Assembly: GCA_021292105.1 (NCBI GenBank)
Contig: CM037874.1
Span: forward strand, 53,054,540 to 53,118,539
Length of the DNA: 64,000 nucleotides
DNA from: Anadara kagoshimensis
Lineage: Eukaryota > Mollusca > Bivalvia > Arcoida > Arcidae
Reading direction: 5' to 3'
The notes below the pieces were generated by a model. The model was not told the DNA's origin and made no database searches. It was given only the letters and a program-made list of their open reading frames with translations. Shown here piece by piece: positions 45,401-59,304 of this stretch. A program made the translations under genes and the position numbers. Numbering within the stretch: the first letter of the stretch is position 1; each line of letters starts with the position of its first letter.

Positions 45401-48400
45401 ATCCATGAATAAAAAGAGATATGTTGCAGTCAGTCTTTAAACATACTTATGGCTGATTTTAAGAAAACATTCTTGTAAAACATCTTTTATGTACAATGAT
45501 ATCCAAAATAAACATCTAAAAATAACCTCTTTCTCTCCAAATATTTTGGTTTCAATTCAACAAATATCTTTGAGATGTAAGAATTAATAGTTAAAATCAA
45601 ATCTATACTTTTTTTAGAAAGGCAATCATGCTTTAATTTTAATTTATATATATATATATATATATATATGTTTACATTACAAATGCATTGCCTTATTTGA
45701 ATCTCTTTGGAACCATGGCATAAATTTTTCGATGATAGCAGTGTGTCAAGCGCTCTGTGTAAAGCGATACGTCAGTTAATATCTTCAGCCAATCCTTAAA
45801 TATAAGTATTGCATTATTGTTTCATAATCTGATATGCTTACCCTTCCCGAGTATCCAATCAGCTTCATTTCCCTGATACTTTCGAAAGTGTTAATCAAAC
45901 ACAAACATACTAATCCATTTCCGAATCACAATCCAGAAGCAAAGTTAAAACTTTGGAACTGACAAGTAAGGTTAGACACGTGAACTGCCACTAGGGAAGT
46001 GAGGCTGGGTGCTCCGGAAGTGTAAGCACCTCCTGTTAAGCTAGCTTCACCCGCCACATGTGTAATCAAAATTGTGTAAAAGGAACATGGAACTATGGGA
46101 CGTCAAATATATCCAACGCAATTCTGGACACAGAGACATCAAACCTTATTCCAGTTTCAAAGGTTTTATTATGCTTTCGGATTGTGGTTTGGACATGGAT
46201 TGGTATATATATTTGTTTTTGATGCATACCCGTATATTGACCATTACTGAGTGTGTTTTTCAATGTGCAGGAAGGGTTCTTTTATGTGCTACGCCTGTTG
46301 TGACACAGGACATCAGCTCTCTTCCTAACTGTTTTCAGGTCTTAGTCATAACATACCGGTTTTGATCCCACAACCTCCCACATAGTAAGCAACCACTCTT
46401 TCTAATGAGCTATCGTAGTGGTCATACAACAAGAGAATGTATACTTACTTTACAATAAACTTTAACATTTTCATCCTGTAGAGAATTTAACAAAGTTTCT
46501 GTTATTGGCCAAAATAAAACCTGTAAAACAAAACAAGAACAGTTAGGACAAAGACATAACATAACAACACATGTCCTGTTCATCGAAACAAAGCTTATCT
46601 CAAGAACGTTGGCTATATCTACAATCATCTAAATACTTATAAATGATTACTATAACTGTCAAAAGATCATTAGATGTCGTAGTTTACATTGGTATTCATT
46701 CTGACACTTGAGAAATGACATAACTGCATTATTTACACAGGGGAGATAACTCATATAACTTGTTTGGGTATTTATAAAAATGCATAGTTGACAATTTTTT
46801 ATAATTCTTGATGTATACTACAGTCAATTCTTGTTAATACTTTGGTTTTATTGTATTTTTATCAATACATTGAAGAAAGAGGGATGACTGAGACAAACAA
46901 TGACTTACAACTACTTGTCTTCCTTTATCAAGATAAAATTTGTTTTATGCTCAAGTTTACTGATCCTATTGTTTATTTTATTTCATTAAAGAAAATTATT
47001 TCTTGGTAATACATAATGTATATAGAGGATAAAGGATATTTAAAGTGAAAATGAATATGAACTATATTGTGTCAAGTGAAGCAAAAGAATCAATATTTTC
47101 ACAAGATGGTGCAGTCGTCATGTGAAAATATTTATTTTTTCACTTCACAAGTAAAGCTGGTAGTTGGTGTACTGTGATAACAACGATAAGAAACACAGGA
47201 CACCAGTTCTGAAAGGGACGTAACTCATCAATGGCACATGAAGGAATTTGGAGTGAAATACATATATCTTCACCAGTGAAAATACATGTATATGTATTTC
47301 ACTACTTCGAAAATATGCATTTTAGCAGTTAAATATTTTCCATTATTCCATTATTAATATAAAATAAAGTGCAATAATATTATAGTTATACTTACTGGAT
47401 ACTTTGAAAATAAATTCTGGAAAAATGCTGGATTAATCTATGGTTCCTACAAGAACAAAATGTGGATGAATAAAAATAAAACTGAATAAAATTTATAAGC
47501 AATAATCCTGCAAAATTTGGTCCAATTACAATCACAAAACAGTAAAACAAGTGAAAACTGGTCATTAAGTTAAACAGAGAATAGAGGTTCTGAATGTCTA
47601 CCTAGCTACAACCCTCATGTGTGTAATTAAATTTGAGAATGAAAGGAATATGGAAGTATTGTGCGTCAAATATTACCAGGGCAATTTTGGCTATAGAGAC
47701 CACATACATTATTGTGATGATAGCCATAAAACTTTTTGAGGGTCTTGTTAAGCCTAGGCCGGTAATATACTGGAGTCAACAATTTATACTTTTTATTTGT
47801 AAGCAAGTTGCTTAGTTATATAAAGATCCTGTAGTTATTGGGTTTAACTTACCTTTTATAGATAAAATCTTCAAGACTTTGTCTAATCAGTTCAATAACC
47901 TGACTGTGTACCTCTTCTTTCTCCTTTGAAGAAAAAACCCAAATTAACAAGATGTCAAAATATTATACCAGTCCATCCAAAAATTCCAACACAAAGATAT
48001 GAGTCACAATCCAAGTTATAATCTTAAAAGTCAAACACAAACATACGAGTGACTATCCAAGTTATAATCTTAAAAGTCAAACACAAACATAGCGGCCCCT
48101 GTTATAATCTTAAAAGTAAAATAAAAACATACTGATTCATATCCAAGTTGCAATCGACATATTGACAAAATAAACTTTCCAATGGGACATTTTCAAATTT
48201 TCAAATAAAAAAAAGAAGACAAAACTGCATTTAATTGAGACTTGTCTAATACTCATTTGTGAAACTAATCCCTAACATCAATGGGTGCTTTCCTTCAGGT
48301 ATTGAGGTTTCTTCCTAAGAGTTATAGCTCTCACTGACTTGATAGAAACAGATTAATCGTTTTCAAGGTAACCGTCTGAACAATGAAACATTTACTCCTA

Positions 48401-51400
48401 TATAACAAAAAAGCAAAGCTAATGACCTTTTCTGTGACATCCTTTTTATCTGCTAAAGATGCTCTCTGTGACCGAGTTCTAACTGGCGAGGGACCAACGT
48501 TACCGATCTCTAAATTCAACAACAGTCTTATCTGCAATAAAAGACAAAATGAAATATCAAACAATATCATCAGTGGAAATAAAGAATATTCCATTATGAT
48601 TCTGGAACTGATAACAGCAATAATTTCATTACAGTACCACCCCCACCCACCTCCAAAAAACTAAAGTAAATTCAAAATTAACCTGCACTGTAACTTTTAA
48701 ATTGATTGTTTTTTTTAATGAAATTTATCATTTTTTATCATTTTGTATCTCTTGCATTGAAAAATATCCATTCAAAAAAAGTTACGGAAGAGTGGTCATG
48801 TTCCTTGATCTTCTTTTTCAGAGTGCAAGGTCACATGATTATTGTTGTTATATGTGGTTGTGGTGTGCCAGGGTGTCTATAGTGGAATATACATGTATTA
48901 GAAGAAATTATTTACTTTGTAGCTAGCTAAACAGAAGGTGCTTACCCTTCCAGAGCACCCAGCCTCACTTTTCTAGTGAAAGTTCACTACTGTAATCTGC
49001 CAATTTCAAAGTTTTTACTTTGCTTTGGGATTGTGATTTGGTAAAGGATTAGTATGTTTGTTTTTGATTACTGTTTTAGGAAATTTATATTCCAATTTAC
49101 TGGAACATTTTAGATAAAATTTTGGTTAAAACTTACAACTAAGAGACAACCATCTGATACTGTGACTACAACTTGTTTACTAGGTGCTAAAATATACAAA
49201 AAACATCAAATCATCAATTAATATTTACAATCACTGATTTTTTCTTACATAAATGTTACATTTCAGTAACCTTGCATGACCTGTCAACCTCTCGTCGAGT
49301 CTGATTTTGGTTTGGGTTGTTTATAAGTTTATGTGTTTAAGCTTGACAGACATTAATTTCCTAATTTGACTGTAAATATTCATCCTAACCTTTGACCTTA
49401 GATAATAAGTTTCTGATGTGACTGTTAATAACTTTATATTCATCATGACCTTTGACCTTACAGATAATAAGTTTCTGATGTGACTGTTAATAACTTTATA
49501 TTCATCATGACCTTTTACCTTACAGACAATAAGTTTCTGATGTGACTGTTAATATTCATCATGACCTTTGACCTTACAGATAATAAGTTTCTAATGTGAC
49601 TGTTAATAACTTTATATTCATCATGACCTTTGACCTTACAGATAATAAGTTTCTGATGTGACTGTTAATATTCATCATGACCTTTGACCTTACAGATAAT
49701 AAGTTTCTAATGTGACTGTTAATAACTTTATATTCATCATGACCTTTGACCTTACAGATAATAAGTTTCTGATGTGACTGTTAATAACTTTATATTCATC
49801 ATGACCTTTGACCTTACAGACAATAAGTTTCTGATGTGACTGTTAATAACTTTATATTCATCATGACCTTTTACCTTACAGACAATAAGTTTCTGATGTG
49901 ACTGTTAATATTCATCATGACCTTTGACCTTACAGATAATAAGTTTCTGATGTGACTGTTAATATTCATCATGACCTTTGACCTTACAGACAATAAGTTT
50001 CTGATGTGACTGTTAATAACTTAATATTCATCATGACCTTTGACCTTACAGAAAATAAGTTTCTGATGTGACTGTTAATAACTTTATATTTATCATGACT
50101 CTTGGCCTTACAGATAATAAGTTTCTGATGTGACTGTTAATATTCATCATGACCTTTGACCTTACAGACAATAAGTTTCTGATGTGACTGTTAATAACTT
50201 TATATTCATCATGACCTTTAACAAGTATTCATTCTAACCTTTGACCTTATAGATAACAAGTTTCTGATGTGACTGTAAATATCTAGTGACCTTTGACCTT
50301 ACAGATGTCACTTAATATTGATTATGACCTTTGACCTTACAGATATCAAGTTCCTGATGTCACTGTTAATATTCACAGTGACCTGAGACCTTACCTTCTT
50401 CAGACATCTGTAATATACTTTTAACTGTATCCAGACATTTATCTTTACCTACAGCAGATTTTGCATGAACCTAAAAAAAGATGTAGCCCAATTTTATTAT
50501 TATCATTTTTAAAATATGGAATTACATAATTTGATATTTTTGGAAATCATTACATTACTCTGGTGATTTGTGATGTAAACATTTTCCATATTGTGATGTA
50601 AACCTTTTCTATTTTATACTACACAAGTGTTATGGAGTATTGATCCTGTAGTATGGTAGCAAACTCCATTACCTACAAACAAATGGTATTTTGAGTTCCT
50701 AGATACTGACAAATACTGGTAAACGGTAAACAAGAAAAATGTATTACACACATGTTAGAACAGGCAGTTTTAAGAACAACTGAAGTTATTTCAAAAATAT
50801 CAACATCTCAAATGAACAATAGCATTACAAAAGTCTTAATATTTTACGAATCTAATGGCCAAATCTACAAACCTTCCCAGAATCATCAAAATTTTGAGTT
50901 AACGTCCTGCTACAAATGAAATACACAACTCACATAATGATCACATGACCTTACCTCAGCTCTTTTGTAAAGGAGGTGAAATAGGTTAGTGGCTCTGTTA
51001 CCCAATTCCCGTTCTTCCTTTTGCTTGGCTCCATGCACCATCAATTCCAATAATGGCATTACAAGATCCTATAAATAATAAAAACAGATATGGTTTAAAA
51101 ACATATTTTATCAAAAGAATTTAATAATTATTTTTGAATTTTATCTTCAAAGTTAACTGGTCTCTCTGGCAGACTGGTCTAAAGTGCTTGCTTTCATATC
51201 TCAATATGTTTAACAATTTGGTTTGATAAATCAAGTGCCATGAATTTTGTCAGTCAAGTTTTAAGTGTCATGAATTTCGTCAGTCAAGTTTCAAGTGTCA
51301 TGAATTTCGTCAGTCAAGTTTCAAGAGTCATGAATTTTGTCAGTCAAGTTTTAAGTGTCATGAATTTTGTTGGTCAAGTTATAAGTGTCATGAATTTTGT

Positions 51401-54400
51401 CAGTTAAGTTTCAAGTGTCATGCATTTGTCAGTTAATTTTCAAGTGTCATGCATTTGTCAGTCAAGTTTCAAAAATGAGTAAGCTTCTCTTGGCACCCTT
51501 GGATAAACCATCAATATTGTACAGTGAAAATAACTTGACTTTAGCATAAAAAAACCGACTCAATCAGACCAACCAATTAATTTTCCAAATTCAATTCAAC
51601 AAAATATGCCAGTGATCATTTTATCTAGGAATGTATAAGAGAGAAAGGCCATGTCAAAAGTTTGACAGATCAAAATCATGACTAAAAATATAAACCAAAT
51701 ACCCTACCCATCCTGATATTAGACCTATTCTTTTGGTCAGTAACTATAACATCTTCCACATATCTAAGTACATTTCATGGAAAGCAACTAGACTCACCCT
51801 AGCCTGAACATATTAATATCAGTCGGACTCATACATAAACCACATATATTACCATCTACCAATATATAAGAGCGTTTCTTTTGGTCAGTAACTATGACAT
51901 TTTCAATATATCTAAGTGCATTTCATGGAAAGTAACTAGACTGTCCCTAGCCTGAACATCTTAATACAAGGATAAAGATTAGCAGGGGCCCAGTAGCATA
52001 TGGCTACTCAAAATCAGTCTGAGACCCTTAATGTTTACAAATTTTAGCTATTTATCACTATTACAACTTCTTTTCTGAAGTCATTTGTGCCCCTAACTCA
52101 AATAGTTTAGCTTAATGCCTGTTAATATCAGTCAAATATGGATGTTTGTCATAAAAAAAACATACCAGTCCTTGTCCAAATTACAATCCCAAAGCAAAGT
52201 AAAAACTTTGGAATAGGCAAACTATGTAAAGACATGAACTTCCACTAGGAAAATTAGGCCAGATGTTCTGGTAAAGGTAAGATCAGAAGCTGTTTGTCAT
52301 TAAATATACCTACCAAAGCTAGATCTGGTGTTGCTTGTCCTTTAACCAATGTCTCTACTAAGTCTAAAACCCTGTTTAAAACATAAAAATTGTCAAGATT
52401 AAAATTTTAAAATTAAACAAACTTTTTTTTTATTTGCAATTACGCAGCCAAATTTTATTCACATGAATTTACACGAGAAATTAAAATGAATAGAGCTTAT
52501 ATATACATGTGGAGTTCACATGAAAAATTTCATTTAAATCTCACATGAAAGAAAATATGTGAATTTTGTGTATAATTTTGATTCATGTTTATTTCACATA
52601 AAATTTTTCATGTGCATCTCCTTTCACTGTTGATACATTCTGCAAAGTTTTGCGAATTTCTGATAAATAATCAAAATCAAACATTACAATCCATGTCCAA
52701 ATCACAATCGCAAAGCAAAGTAAGAAGTGTTAAACTGACAAGTTAGGTTATAACACATGAGCTTCCACCAGGGATGTGAGGTTGAGTGCTCTGGAAAGGA
52801 AACAACGTCTGTTTTGCTAGCTAGCTACACCCGCATCTTGTGAAATCAAAATTGAAAATGAAAGAAACATGGAACTATTTGACATAAAATATATCAACAT
52901 TTTTAAAGGATTACTTCAGAAAATAATTTCTTAATGAACTTTTCCATTTATTAAATTACGGTTATTTTCTTAATATTCTTAGTCACAGACACCAGGGGTT
53001 CATAATTATGTTTTGTAATGAAAGAACCAGGACCATTTGCCTTTATTTTTGGAAGGTCACACAAAGATTTTTAAAAGTCTATTATCTGAACGACCCATGT
53101 GAATTATCTTATAGAAAAAGCAGTGCTATCCTGGTAAACAAAGATAGATCCTATGGACTTTTACTTTTAAATTTCAAGGGTCCCAATGTAAAATAAACAG
53201 GTCATAGACAGACATTGGATCTGGAAAATTTTGAAGCCCTGACACATATTACAAACCGTTATTACCTTACCTTAACTTAAAAGCCACAATCTGTTTCAAT
53301 TGTCCATATTTTTCTTTGCTTTTTGTTTTCTTTAAATTTCTAAATACAGAAGCCAATGCTTCATCAAATTTGAACATCTCGCTGTCGCTTAAATCATCAG
53401 CTTCTTCTGCACTATCTTCATCCTGATATACATTTATAAATCATTTTTAGTAACCTACCACTACGGTAGCTCAGTTGGTTAAGTGCTCACTCTGTATGTG
53501 GGAGGTTGTGGGTTTGAACCTCAGCCAGGTCTGACCAAGACCACTAAGGTAGCTCAGTTGGTAAAGTGCTCACTCTCTATGTGGGAGGTTGTGGGTTTGA
53601 ACCTCAGCCAGGTCTGACCAAGACCACTAAGGTAGCTCAGTTGGTTAAGTGCTCACTCTCTATGTGGGAGGTTGTGGGTTTGAACCTCAGCCAGGTCTGA
53701 CCAAGACCACTAAGGTAGCTTAGTTGGTAAAGTGCTCACTCTCTATGTGGGAGGTTGTGGGTTTGAACCTCAGCCAGTCTGACCAAGACCACTAAGGTAG
53801 CTCAGTTGGTTAAGTGCTCACTCTCTATGTGGGAGGTTGTGGGTTTGAACCTCAGCCAGGTCTGACCAAGACCATTAAGGTAGCTCAGTTGGTAAAGTGC
53901 TCACTCTCTATGTGGGAGGTTGTGGGTTTGAACCTCAGCCAGGTCTGACCAAGACCACTAAGGTAGCTCAGTTGGTAAAGTGCTCACTCTCTATGTGGGA
54001 GGTTGTGGGTTTGAACCTTAGCCAGGTCTGACCAAGATCACTAAGGTAGCTTAGTTGGTAAAGTGTTCACTCTGTATGTGGGAGGTCGTGGGTTTGAACC
54101 TTGGCAGGGTCTGACCAAGACTAGAAAATAGCTAGTGACTGTTCTTTTGCCAAGCACTCAGAATTTAGAAATGAAAGTTATTGGGTCCTTTGGAAGAGAC
54201 CTTAAAAACAATATAAATAAAATATTCTTGACTGGGACATTAAATCTCACTCAATCAATCAATTTATAGTAACTAAATAGATAAACAATTGGCAATCTCA
54301 TCAAATTTTACCATCTGGGTTTGAATCTTAGATATCTAAGTAGAGCCTTGTGTAAGAATATTTTTTTCTAAACTGACCACTTCTTTAAATTTAATTGAGT

Positions 54401-57400
54401 AAAACTGGTTGTTTGAATGAGGTTTAACATCCCAGTCAACAATGTTCACCAGCTATAGGTAAAGGGAGAGAAATTCTAACCTTCGCAAAGATGGGTTCGT
54501 TCATGTGCAAAGCCTGCAGTGACATTGGACATCGGTTTTTAAGGTCTCTTGCGAAGAAGCTTTTAACTTTTACCGAGGTGGTCAGTTTATGAGTGGTGGA
54601 GTTTTATAATCAAATATCATATAGAGACATTACTATCTTATTAATAAGGAGATTTTGTGGTCTTGTTATTTGCTAGAATCAATTTTCTGTCCAAAATATC
54701 TGACCAACTAAAAATTAATTTGGCATGGCCTAACTACCAAATAAATAAAATACCTCTTCCTCTTCAGCAGCAGCATCTCCTAAAGCGTTTTTCACAGATT
54801 TCCGAAACTCTTCATCTATATCATTATCACCTTCTGAATCATCATCACTGGAACTACTTTCATCATCATCCTTGTCATCTTCATCATCAATGTCATCACT
54901 GCTTTCATCAACATCACTCATATCTACATCATTATTCAGACCATTGCTAAATTCTTCAGACGAAACATTATCCCCATCATCAATGTCTTCATCCATGTCA
55001 TCTAAATATATTTAAAATCAAGGGGAGTTAATAAAAATAAGTACTTTGCAATAACCCAAAACAAGAACATGATATAAGAAACAAAAGAAAACGTAAACAA
55101 TGCATATAACGGATAAAGCTGAGTCGTGTTTAAAAACCCAAGTCAAGATTCTTTCACCCAAATCCAGTTGGTCATTTCTGGGAAGGTAGAGGAAACCAGA
55201 GCGCTCAGAGAAAACCATTGACCTTGAGTGGAACCAATATCTTAAGGATGTAGCAACAATTTATATAGATTTACACCCCTTTGTTTCAGATTTTAATCCC
55301 ATAACCCAACCATAAAACTCTTGCTGTAAAAGAATGAGGATTTACCTTCAAAACTCAACTGTCCTTCATCATCTGCCTCGTTTGATTTCTCTGTCTTAAA
55401 AACCTACAAAGATACAAGAAGTGTTTGTGAAACTATACATGAATGCCTGTTGATATTATGTATTTTAGGTGAAAGGTCAAGGTCATGAAAGATTTGTAGT
55501 GTTGACACTATCTCACGTAAAAGGTCATGGTCATCAGATAAGGTTAAGGGTTTGTAGTGATGACACTCAGACAAACCGAAATACAGTGCAAAAAATGAAA
55601 GACTTTCTTTAATTAAGAGACCAGTGAAAGTACTCTATGCACATTTGATCCGCTAATTAAAAATATCAGCCGATAATATGTTATAACTGCATTTTAAAAG
55701 AAATTGTTCATGATTTTGAATGTTACAGGTCTTGTGCCTCTAACACAGACAGAAAGTACCGTACCTTATGGGTTATTTGATCTTGGAATTAAAAGTATCA
55801 GCAGATCTATAAAATTGCATGTTACAACCAACTGCATTTGTAAAGATATTGTTCATGATGTTTAATTTAGGAGGTTTTGGGCCTCTAGACTAATGGAAAT
55901 TAATATCTGTACAATACTGTCATTTAAACAGGAACTGTTGTATATAACTCACATTTGTAATGAGTCCTAGTGCCTCTGGTGTCACATGACTAGTCAGGTA
56001 CCCAAACACACTCTTTGCTGTTATCCTAGCTAGACTGGATCCCTGTGACATCATACTTAAAAGAAGTTCTGTAATAACTGCTATCCATTCCGGTTCTAAA
56101 TAATTAATAAAGAAAATTGTGTAAAATATGGGCGGACATGTCCGATTGGTACTGTCACTGGCTTTAGAAGTCAAGGGATGCTGGTTGGAACCTCACTCGG
56201 ACTTGGAAATTATCTGAGGTGATTTTCATCTCCTGCCCCAAAAGCTTGACACTAGAATTGTGTTTCCGATGAGCCTCAAAATTGAGGTCCCATATCTCAG
56301 TGAATGCTAAAGACACCTCTGTTGAGTTAAAAAAGAATAGGTCACATGTGGCTGCTACAGAGGACACTTACAACTACAAGCAACTGAAACAGACTGAGCA
56401 AAGTAAGAAAAAAATATGTCAGGGATGGAACCTTATCAAATAATGTTAACCCAATGGCTTACTATCTCCATGGTGATAGATTCTTTCTTAATTTTGATTA
56501 CACATGTGGTGGGTGGTTACCATGTTACTAGCTAAACACACAAACATTTAAGTCCAAGTAAGGTCAAATCACCAAAAAGCAAAGTTAAAACTTTGATAAG
56601 TGTCAATTTTAGTTGAACATATGAGTTGCTATGAAATATAGAGTATGTGAACTTCCATGAGAGAAGAGAGGCCAGGTGTGTTGGGGTGCTAAGAAATAAT
56701 GACCTTTTAGAAAGGTGGTTTTCAAACAAAAATATTTTTGTTAAAATATGAAGCAGATATTAAAACACTGGTATTAATGATGAGGCAGTCTTGATATAGA
56801 TTTGGTTGTACTAAAACATGAAAATTTCATGTTTCTGGATTAAGTTGGCTCCATAGTTGCCAGGGGAATAATAAAACATATTAAAGTAGTAGTAGTAAGA
56901 GTAATGGGGTTTAACATCCCAGTCAAGAATATTTCACTTATATCGAGACGTCGCCAGCTATAGGCGAAAGTGCAGACATTTTGCCTGTGTCTTGCCCTGA
57001 TGGCATTATACAGCAAGGTTTTTTAGCATGCCAACCCCACCGTGACACGGGACCTCGTTTATTTTAAGTTCTCATCCGAAAGAACTGACTTTCATTTCAT
57101 AATGCCGAGTGCTTGGCGAAAGAACAGTCACTACGCACTTTCAAGTCTTGGGTCAAACTCGGCCGGAGTTCGAACCCACGACCTCCCACTTACGTAGCGA
57201 GCACTCTACCAACTGAGCGACCGCAGTGGTCATATGTTAAAGTACAGTAAAACCTTAATCATTGCCAGAATTTGTAAAATTTAAGCTTTATAAAGGAGTA
57301 AGTTGATAAATCATGGGAGAGCTATAAAGCAAAATATAGAAGAATCATATGTTAGGATTTAAAAATAGGGTGGCAATAAAGCAAGTCTGCAATTATAAGT

Positions 57401-58982
57401 CTTAAAATTAGTGTGGCAATTCATGAAGGTAGAAATTTCAGAGTTAAATATAGTGTGGCAATAAAGCAAGGTGGCAGGGTGTTATGAGATGACCCCTCAA
57501 TAGACAATTGTATGAGTCTGACCTCTGACCTTGTAACCAGAGGGCGCTTTTGTTCTACACATGTCATTCATTGATTTATGTAACATGTGCTTTTGGCAGC
57601 AGTTCGTCTGCAGCCTCCGACATAAATGGTTGTACCTCGAGACGAGTTGTCTTATTTATTTCTTTATGAACGTGTGAGTTCATAACACAGGGTAATCAAT
57701 AGGAATTCAATGGGGTTTTATTCAATATGTCTCATGACCTAGGAATAAACAGGAATAAATAGAAAAATTCAATTCCAATAGTCCAAACCTTACCTTCTTC
57801 TTCTTGGGACTTTTTAGATTTTCTCCCTTTTGTTTCTATTGGAAACGCTTTTAGATAACAAATTTGTATATCCTGAAAAATTAAAATAAGAAATATAAAG
57901 TTATATAAATATTAGAAGTACATCTCATATCATTTATGAATATAAATTTTTACAGGATTTTTTTGTTCTTACACTTATCTGTCCATAGAGGGGGCCTTTG
58001 TGTCCCAGTGGTCTAAAGCACACACTTAAACATCACAGGTCCTCTTACTGCCTAGGTCCAAATCCGTTCTGGACACAAGTTTATCAGTTCCCTGCTTAAA
58101 GTCGATGATTTCAACCATCCATGAAATGACTGCTTTGATATCAGTGAAAGAACCATTACTGGGGTAAAAAGCTCCATTACTACAATCTTCCCTGTTCATA
58201 AAGTCAATTAAGTCATACTTGGATAAATTGATCAAAACTATTCTGAGAAAATTTACTTTATATATGAATTTGCCACAGAGAGACTTCGCAAAATTACACA
58301 TTAATAAATTTTTCACAATAAAAAAGTAACCTACAGTATTGCAAGGATACTTCCAAGTTTTTAATTTATCATCCTATGAATGCTATGGACAATGGACAAT
58401 GCATGACAGATGGCAGACAGGGAACTAATCCCAATAGCTCATGTGAGCCCAAGGCTCAGGTGAGCTAAGAATTTGTCAAAATTATGACTTCTGTTGATGC
58501 AGATGTGGCTATGGATACATCTTTCTAGTATTTCTACATCTGGCTTATTTTAAATTATTTCATAAATAACTTTTAAAATAACAATCATTATGTATAGTTA
58601 AACAACATTGACCTGTCTGCCTGACCTTTAATATAAATATTCATCATGGACCACTACATTTAGTTAAAGGGAGCACATGTTTTTATTTCAATTAAAAAAA
58701 TGGAAAGAGTAAACACTTCCACTGTGTATTTATTAATTGAGAGAATTTTATTTACCCATGTATTGGGTAGATCATCATATATGAATATTCCTGATGAAAG
58801 GTCAAGTGGACAGGTCAATGTTGTTTGTCTGTATTATCAATCATTATCATCAGTTTAATGTTTAAATAAATTTCTGATTAGATAACTTTAACTTTGAACT
58901 TTGACCTTTAACCTTGACCTTTATTAAAATCATGATAAACAAAACATGATGGTGATATCAAATAAAATATTAGATTACTGTC

Positions 58983-59038
<56 letters not shown>

Positions 59039-59242
59039 AGTGAGAGAGAGAGAGAGAGAGCGATTTACCAGTATGAGAGATCTCATGTTCTCATGTTGGC
59101 AAAGTTGGTTTCCATGGTTTCTTCATGTGGAGAGTTTAATATTAGAGAGAGAGAGAGATTTACCATTTAGCTGTATAAGAAGTCTCATCTTTGACAAAAT
59201 TGGTATCCATGGTTCCCCCATGTGGAGAGTTTGATACAAGAG

Positions 59243-59304
<62 letters not shown>

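Noticed and set aside
48383-48664. 93-codon plus-strand ORF
   Set aside because: Shadow of the minus-strand MYBBP1A exon 48427-48531.
58946-59234. Cys/Val-rich and Arg/Glu-rich ORFs
   Set aside because: Frames of the (GT)n and (GA)n runs; likewise 6964-7323 beyond the true exon and 9700-9978.
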